Of a stretch of 9,852 nucleotides of DNA, positions 6,814-9,852 are shown piece after piece; position 1 is the first letter of the stretch; every line of letters starts with the position of its first letter. The position numbers and the translations under genes were made by a program. The notes below the pieces were generated by a model. It did no database searches. It saw only the letters and a program-made list of their open reading frames with translations, and was not told where the DNA came from. This DNA comes from JBBSUX01 sp038234045 (GTDB lineage: Bacteria; Pseudomonadota; Gammaproteobacteria; Burkholderiales; Burkholderiaceae_C). The stretch spans positions 1-9,852 of the forward strand of contig JBBSUX010000122.1 of assembly GCA_038234045.1 (NCBI GenBank), in the 5' to 3' direction.

Positions 6814-7338
6814 TCACAGCAAAGAACCGCTTCCATCCCCGCTCTCGAAATCCCGCTCCCAGCCCCGCGACGCAATACCATCCTCGTCTTCCCGCCCTCG
6901 TCCGGCCAGAACCTTGCGCACGGTGTCGCCACCAAAGCCTCGGGTTAACAGGAACCGCATCTGCCGTGCGCGTTCCTTGGGTTCGGTGGGAGGTGCGGCG
7001 TCGAACTTGCGACTCCACAGATCATGCGCGCGTGCCACTTCGCTCGACTGGAGACTCGCAATCGCCTGGGCTACCGCTTCGGGTGCGATGCCCTTGCCTT
7101 GCAGCTCCTGCCGGATGCGGGCGGCGCCCAGACGTTCGGCACGACGCCGCACGACTGAGCTGACAACACGCGCCTCGCTGATGAAGCCCTTGACCGCAAG
7201 ATCGTCGAGCATGGCGGACAGCTCGTCGGCGCTGTCGGCATGGGCGCGGAGCTTTTTCTCCAGCTCGAAGCGTGAATGTTCGCGCTGGCTCAGCAAGCGC
7301 AATGCGCGGCCTTTGAGCGATAGTGCAGCGAAAGCCAT
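6814..7338 (-). CDS. recX: Regulatory protein RecX
   Basis: RecX binds RecA filaments in the cytoplasm and limits their growth and ATPase and co-protease activity. The 174-residue product is made of the usual three-helix repeats: ALRLLSQREHSRFELEKKL at 12-30, the central DDLAVKGFISEARVVSSVVRRRA at about 45-67, RLGAARIRQELQGKGI at 69-84, and the last repeat RARQMRFLLTRGFGGDTVRKVL at 123-144. Most RecX proteins end near that point; here about 28 further residues, acidic and glycine/serine-rich, follow (GREDEDG to SGSLL). The ATG at 7338 is preceded by GGAG at a rather long 13 bases. It lies 200 bp downstream of recA on the same strand and is probably expressed by partial read-through of the recA terminator. 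The neighbour beyond is not sucCD, which I would expect in many relatives. Confidence 0.9.
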   Translation of the reverse strand: MAFAALSLKGRALRLLSQREHSRFELEKKLRAHADSADELSAMLDDLAVKGFISEARVVSSVVRRRAERLGAARIRQELQGKGIAPEAVAQAIASLQSSEVARAHDLWSRKFDAAPPTEPKERARQMRFLLTRGFGGDTVRKVLAGRGREDEDGIASRGWERDFESGDGSGSLL

Positions 7339-7370
7339 GGGTGGCGCGAGACTCCAGTTTACTACGCTAA

Positions 7371-7428
7371 ATATAGCTACTTGCGCTTTACCAATAAGCG
7401 CTAGAGCCCTATTTCATTCATGAAATAG
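7371..7428. repeat. Short dispersed palindromic repeat of the Comamonadaceae type
   Basis: An AT-richer block stands out in the GC-rich recX-recA spacer. It has two neighbouring hairpins: GCGCTT/AAGCGC (7383-7388 with 7396-7401, loop TACCAAT) and CTATTTCAT/ATGAAATAG (7409-7417 with 7420-7428, loop of only 2, so the end pairs probably open). The pattern ATAGCT-x-CTTGCGCTT-loop-AAGCGCTAGAG matches from memory a repeat scattered through intergenic regions of Comamonadaceae. The hairpins are seen directly; the family membership of the repeat is recall, not a search result. In this position it could dampen transcription from recA into recX. Confidence 0.6.
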
Positions 7429-7490
7429 CCACGCCTGCCGCCCGTTGGGTTACGCTGGCGCATCCCGCAGTCGGGCATTACTTCAGGACA

Positions 7491-7518
7491 CAAGCCGGCG
7501 AGACATGCAGCCGGCTTG
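7491..7518 (-). terminator. Probable leaky terminator of recA
   Basis: A perfect 9-bp stem CAAGCCGGC/GCCGGCTTG (7491-7499 with 7510-7518, loop of 10) lies 20 bases beyond the recA stop on the minus strand. No T-run follows (TGTGTCC), so termination should be incomplete. A leaky terminator between recA and recX is known from E. coli, where it keeps RecX far below RecA. Confidence 0.6.
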
Positions 7519-7538
7519 GCCGCGTGGCTCTCTCTGCG

Positions 7539-8603
7539 TCAGGCGGTGGTTTCGGGCGCAACGCGCGGGATTTCCGCGGGCAACGGCGAGATGCCGAGGT
7601 TCTCGCGCACCTTGTTCTCGATCTCGTACGCCAAGGCGCGGTTCTCACGCAAAAACTCGCGCGCGTTATCGCGGCCCTGGCCGATCTTCTCGCCCTGGTA
7701 GGCGTACCAAGCACCTGATTTTTCGATGATCTTGGCGATCACACCCATGTCGATGATCTCGCCTTCGCGGCTGATGCCTTCACCGAACAGGATGTCGAAC
7801 TCCGCTGTCTTGAACGGCGGGCTGACCTTGTTCTTCACCACCTTGACCTTGGTCTCGTTGCCGATGATCTCGTCGCCCCGCTTGATCGAGCCGATGCGGC
7901 GGATGTCGAGCCGCACCGAGGCGTAGAACTTCAGCGCATTGCCGCCGGTGGTAGTCTCAGGGCTGCCGAACATCACGCCGATCTTCATGCGGATCTGGTT
8001 GATGAAGATGACCATGCAGTTGGTCTTCTTGATGGTGGCGGTGAGCTTGCGCAGCGCCTGACTCATCAGGCGCGCCTGCAGGCCCGGGAGGCTGTCGCCC
8101 ATGTCGCCTTCGATTTCAGCGCGCGGCGTGAGCGCGGCGACCGAGTCGATCACGATCAGATCGACCGCGCCGGAGCGCACCAGCGAATCGACGATTTCGA
8201 GCGCCTGCTCGCCGGTATCAGGCTGGCTGATGAGCAGATCCTGCAGATTCACGCCCAGCTTTTGCGCGTACTGCGTATCGAGTGCGTGCTCGGCATCGAC
8301 GAAAGCGCAGGTGCCCGCCTGGCGCTGCATTTCGGCAATCACCTGCAGCGTGAGCGTGGTCTTGCCGGACGATTCCGGGCCGTAGATTTCAACCACGCGG
8401 CCACGTGGCAGGCCGCCTACGCCAAGCGCCACATCGAGCCCGAGCGAGCCGGTGGAGACAACCTCGATATCGGCGATGACCTCGCCTTCGCCGAGCCGCA
8501 TGATCGTGCCCTTGCCAAATTGCTTTTCGATCTGGGCGAGTGCGGCCTGCAAGGCCTTGGCTTTTTCAGAGGCGGCAGCGGTGGTGTTCTTGACGGGATC
8601 CAT
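7539..8603 (-). CDS. recA: Recombinase RecA
   Basis: RecA is the ATP-dependent DNA strand-exchange protein of homologous recombination; its filament on single-stranded DNA also triggers LexA self-cleavage. The 354-residue product has Walker A GPESSGKT at 75-82, the catalytic glutamate E105 in VDAEHAL, Walker B LIVIDSVAAL at 149-158, DNA loop 1 EIEGDMGD at 163-170, DNA loop 2 FGSPETTTGG at 212-221, and the C-terminal domain from about 278 (GISREGEIIDMGV). The usual acidic tail is weak here, ending PAEIPRVAPETTA. The start is ATG 8603: AGGAGA (8617-8612) lies eight bases upstream, and in-frame codons further up (TTG 8627, ATG 8624) would precede or overlap that site. Transcription is expected from the SOS promoter at 8652-8714. 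It is divergent from the marR-like gene and followed by recX. Confidence 0.98.
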   Translation of the reverse strand: MDPVKNTTAAASEKAKALQAALAQIEKQFGKGTIMRLGEGEVIADIEVVSTGSLGLDVALGVGGLPRGRVVEIYGPESSGKTTLTLQVIAEMQRQAGTCAFVDAEHALDTQYAQKLGVNLQDLLISQPDTGEQALEIVDSLVRSGAVDLIVIDSVAALTPRAEIEGDMGDSLPGLQARLMSQALRKLTATIKKTNCMVIFINQIRMKIGVMFGSPETTTGGNALKFYASVRLDIRRIGSIKRGDEIIGNETKVKVVKNKVSPPFKTAEFDILFGEGISREGEIIDMGVIAKIIEKSGAWYAYQGEKIGQGRDNAREFLRENRALAYEIENKVRENLGISPLPAEIPRVAPETTA

Positions 8604-8619
8604 GGAAAAAATCTCCTGT

Positions 8620-8636
8620 TGCATCAATGAGATGCA
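8620..8636 (-). promoter_or_regulatory. Leader hairpin next to the recA ribosome site
   Basis: TGCATC/GATGCA form a perfect 6-bp stem with a 5-base loop in the recA mRNA leader, ending two bases before AGGAGA. It could stabilise the messenger or modulate ribosome access. It is visible in sequence only; a function is inferred. Confidence 0.4.
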
Positions 8637-8651
8637 TCGTTTGAGGGTTAG

Positions 8652-8667
8652 CTGTCAGAAAAGACAG
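8652..8667 (-). promoter_or_regulatory. SOS box (LexA operator) of recA
   Basis: CTGT-N8-ACAG, the core of the beta/gammaproteobacterial LexA operator, is complete here. It lies 48 bases upstream of the recA ATG and just downstream of the predicted -10, so bound LexA would block RNA polymerase start or escape. The N8 is purine-rich (CAGAAAAG as read on the plus strand) instead of alternating AT, so binding may be moderate. Confidence 0.85.
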
Positions 8668-8685
8668 GCTGGATGCATGACCAGT

Positions 8686-8714
8686 AATGTAGAGGCCAGG
8701 TCTCATTTAGTAAA
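8686..8714 (-). promoter_or_regulatory. Predicted sigma70 promoter of recA
   Basis: On the minus strand TTTACT (8714-8709) and TACATT (8691-8686) each match four of six bases of the sigma70 hexamers and are exactly 17 bp apart. The SOS box begins 18 bases after the -10, at the expected transcription start region. Confidence 0.6.
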
Positions 8715-8761
8715 CGGTTTTTATGGTAAGTTTGACTGACTTTTTTTAGCCGCGTCAGACG

Positions 8762-9289
8762 ATGCTTTTGAATGCTTCAGAGTCCCCGCAACCGGTGCCT
8801 GACCACCGTGCGGCGGCTGACGCCACCAACACGCAATGGCGCCCGCTCCATCTCGGCCGGCTGCTCGGCGAATCCATGCGCCGATTCGACGAACGCGTGC
8901 TGGAGCTGATGGCGCACGACATCGATGTGCCACTGGCCCTCTCGAACCTGGCGGCTCGCGGCCAGATCAGCGCGGCGCATGTGCACATCACGCGCCATTT
9001 ACCGCCTGAAGGAGCGCGGCTGGTGGATTTATCCCGCAGCGCCGGCATGACCAAGCAGGCCATGGGCGACTTGGTGGATCAGTGCGTTGCCTGGGGGCTC
9101 GTCACGCGCGAGCCCGACGCACGCGATGCGCGGGCGCGGCTGATCTGCTTCACGACAGCCGGCACTGCGTGGCAGCAGGCTTTCCGGCATTCGGTGGCGC
9201 AGGCCGAAGAAGAATTTACCGCTGCTGTGGGGCGCGATGTTGCGGCGGTGGTGCGGATCGGGCTGGAGGTGTACGGCGTCGGCTTGTGA
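8762..9289 (+). CDS. MarR-family transcriptional regulator
   Basis: This is a winged-helix DNA-binding protein, expected to act as a dimer that represses or activates nearby promoters in response to a small ligand. In the 175 residues, about 25 disordered N-terminal residues precede a dimerisation helix (LGRLLGESMRRFDERVLELM, 31-50). The recognition part ARLVDLSRSAGMTKQAMGDLV follows at 85-105, then WGLVTREPD at 111-119, the arginine-rich wing RDARARLICFT at 121-131, and C-terminal dimer helices from about 134. In-frame TAG at 8747 makes ATG 8762 the first possible start; no Shine-Dalgarno sequence precedes it, so translation may be weak or the mRNA nearly leaderless. It is divergent from recA across 158 bp and 88 bp upstream of the response regulator. 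Its target and ligand cannot be read from the sequence. Confidence 0.85.
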   Translation: MLLNASESPQPVPDHRAAADATNTQWRPLHLGRLLGESMRRFDERVLELMAHDIDVPLALSNLAARGQISAAHVHITRHLPPEGARLVDLSRSAGMTKQAMGDLVDQCVAWGLVTREPDARDARARLICFTTAGTAWQQAFRHSVAQAEEEFTAAVGRDVAAVVRIGLEVYGVGL

Positions 9290-9324
9290 GGGCCGGCCCG
9301 GATGGCGCGTCAGCCGGCTCAACC

Positions 9325-9330
9325 TAGAAT
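9325..9330 (+). promoter_or_regulatory. Possible -10 box for the response regulator gene
   Basis: TAGAAT matches five of six bases of TATAAT and lies 47 bases before the response regulator ATG. No acceptable -35 hexamer stands 16-18 bp upstream, so the call is tentative. The gene may instead be read through from the marR-like gene. Confidence 0.3.
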
Positions 9331-9377
9331 TTGGCGGGCAAAGCAAACCCGCTTCCCACCTTTCCTGCCGGAGTCTC

Positions 9378-9852
9378 ATGCGAATTCTTATTGCCGAAGA
9401 CGACCAGGTGCTGGCCGATGGATTGCTGCGCACGCTGCGCGCCTCAGGCGCTGCGGTGGACCATGTGGCAAGCGGCACCGAGGCGGACGCTGCCCTGATG
9501 ACCAACAGCGAATTCGATTTGCTGATTCTGGACCTGGGCTTGCCGCGTCTGCACGGGCTGGAAGTGCTCAAGCGCCTGCGCGGACGCGGCTCGTCGCTGC
9601 CGGTGCTGATCCTTACCGCTGCTGATAGCGTGGAGGAACGTATCAAGGGGCTCGACTACGGCGCCGACGATTACATGGCCAAGCCCTTCAGTCTGCAGGA
9701 GCTCGAAGCGCGGGTGCGCGCACTCACCCGGCGCGGCATGGGCGCCGCGACTTCCATCATCAAGCACGGCCCGCTGATTTACGACCAGGCCGGCCGCGTC
9801 GCCACGTTCGACGGCAAGATGGTGGAGCTCTCGGCGCGCGAGCTCGGCCTGC
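9378..9852 (+). CDS. Two-component response regulator, OmpR/QseB-TctD type (partial)
   Basis: This is the DNA-binding half of a two-component system; phosphorylation by a partner histidine kinase activates it. The 158 visible residues hold a complete receiver domain: acidic pocket D8-D9 in ILIAEDD, phospho-acceptor D52 in LILDLGLP, T80 in LTAAD, Y99 and the invariant K102 in GADDYMAKPF. The beginning of the OmpR-type winged helix follows from about 127 (LIYDQAGRVATFDGKMVELSARE), where the window ends. The ATG at 9378 follows GGAG by four bases, a close but usable spacing. The QseB/TctD/PmrA wording is strong; family proteins have about 220-240 residues and the kinase gene is usually next, here outside the window. 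Confidence 0.93.
   Translation, partial: MRILIAEDDQVLADGLLRTLRASGAAVDHVASGTEADAALMTNSEFDLLILDLGLPRLHGLEVLKRLRGRGSSLPVLILTAADSVEERIKGLDYGADDYMAKPFSLQELEARVRALTRRGMGAATSIIKHGPLIYDQAGRVATFDGKMVELSARELGL

Noticed and set aside
6597..6935. Open frame on the minus strand overlapping recX and the repeat element
   Set aside because: It shares its DNA with the well-supported recX frame and then runs through the repeat; frames like this are commonly mis-annotated in repeats.
6583..6948. Open frame on the plus strand across the repeat element and the recX end
   Set aside because: It is arginine-rich, overlaps recX, has no ribosome site, and consists largely of inverted-repeat sequence.
8604..8627. Extended recA start at TTG 8627 or ATG 8624
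   Set aside because: The AGGAGA ribosome site lies inside that extension and is correctly spaced for ATG 8603.
9290..9318. GGGCCGGCCC palindrome and a GCCGGC/GCCGGC stem after the marR-like gene
   Set aside because: The stem is short with a 15-base loop and no T-run; GCCGGC words are frequent by chance at this base composition.

Overview
The window looks like chromosomal DNA of a GC-rich betaproteobacterium, most likely Comamonadaceae (Polaromonas/Rhodoferax/Acidovorax/Variovorax-like). This rests on the protein sequences, on a CTGT-N8-ACAG SOS box in front of recA, and on a short AT-richer palindromic repeat between recA and recX that I recall from intergenic regions of that family. The family placement comes from memory and was not checked by search. 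I found no tRNA, rRNA, CRISPR, transposase or phage gene.

Left block (1-3311, minus strand): an M20 deacetylase of the ArgE type, then iaaA (isoaspartyl peptidase), then the N-terminal half of gsiA, the double ATPase of the glutathione ABC importer, cut by the window edge. iaaA and gsiA are 22 bp apart in the order of the E. coli iaaA-gsiABCD operon, so gsiBCD probably lie just outside.

Centre block (3555-6494, plus strand, divergent from argE): a tight three-gene unit. It holds an MHS-type major facilitator transporter, a dihydrodipicolinate-synthase-family aldolase that starts at TTG and overlaps the transporter by 8 bp, and a MarC-family membrane protein whose GTG overlaps the aldolase stop (GTGA). 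The overlaps imply one mRNA. The aldolase keeps the Schiff-base lysine but lacks the arginine expected of true DapA, so the unit is probably a small uptake and breakdown (and perhaps export) pathway for an organic acid not yet named.

The stretch 6495-6813 between the convergent marC-like gene and recX holds no convincing gene. It is filled with long imperfect inverted repeats, some of which cross one another; this is the most unusual structure in the window.

Right block: recX and recA on the minus strand, separated by a strong hairpin and the dispersed repeat, with a well-formed SOS-controlled recA promoter. Divergent from recA is a MarR-type regulator, followed by the start of an OmpR/QseB-type response regulator that runs off the window. 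The two blocks do not appear functionally linked. The recA-recX neighbourhood is conserved housekeeping, whereas the transporter operon and the repeat element beside recX look like a local rearrangement or insertion.
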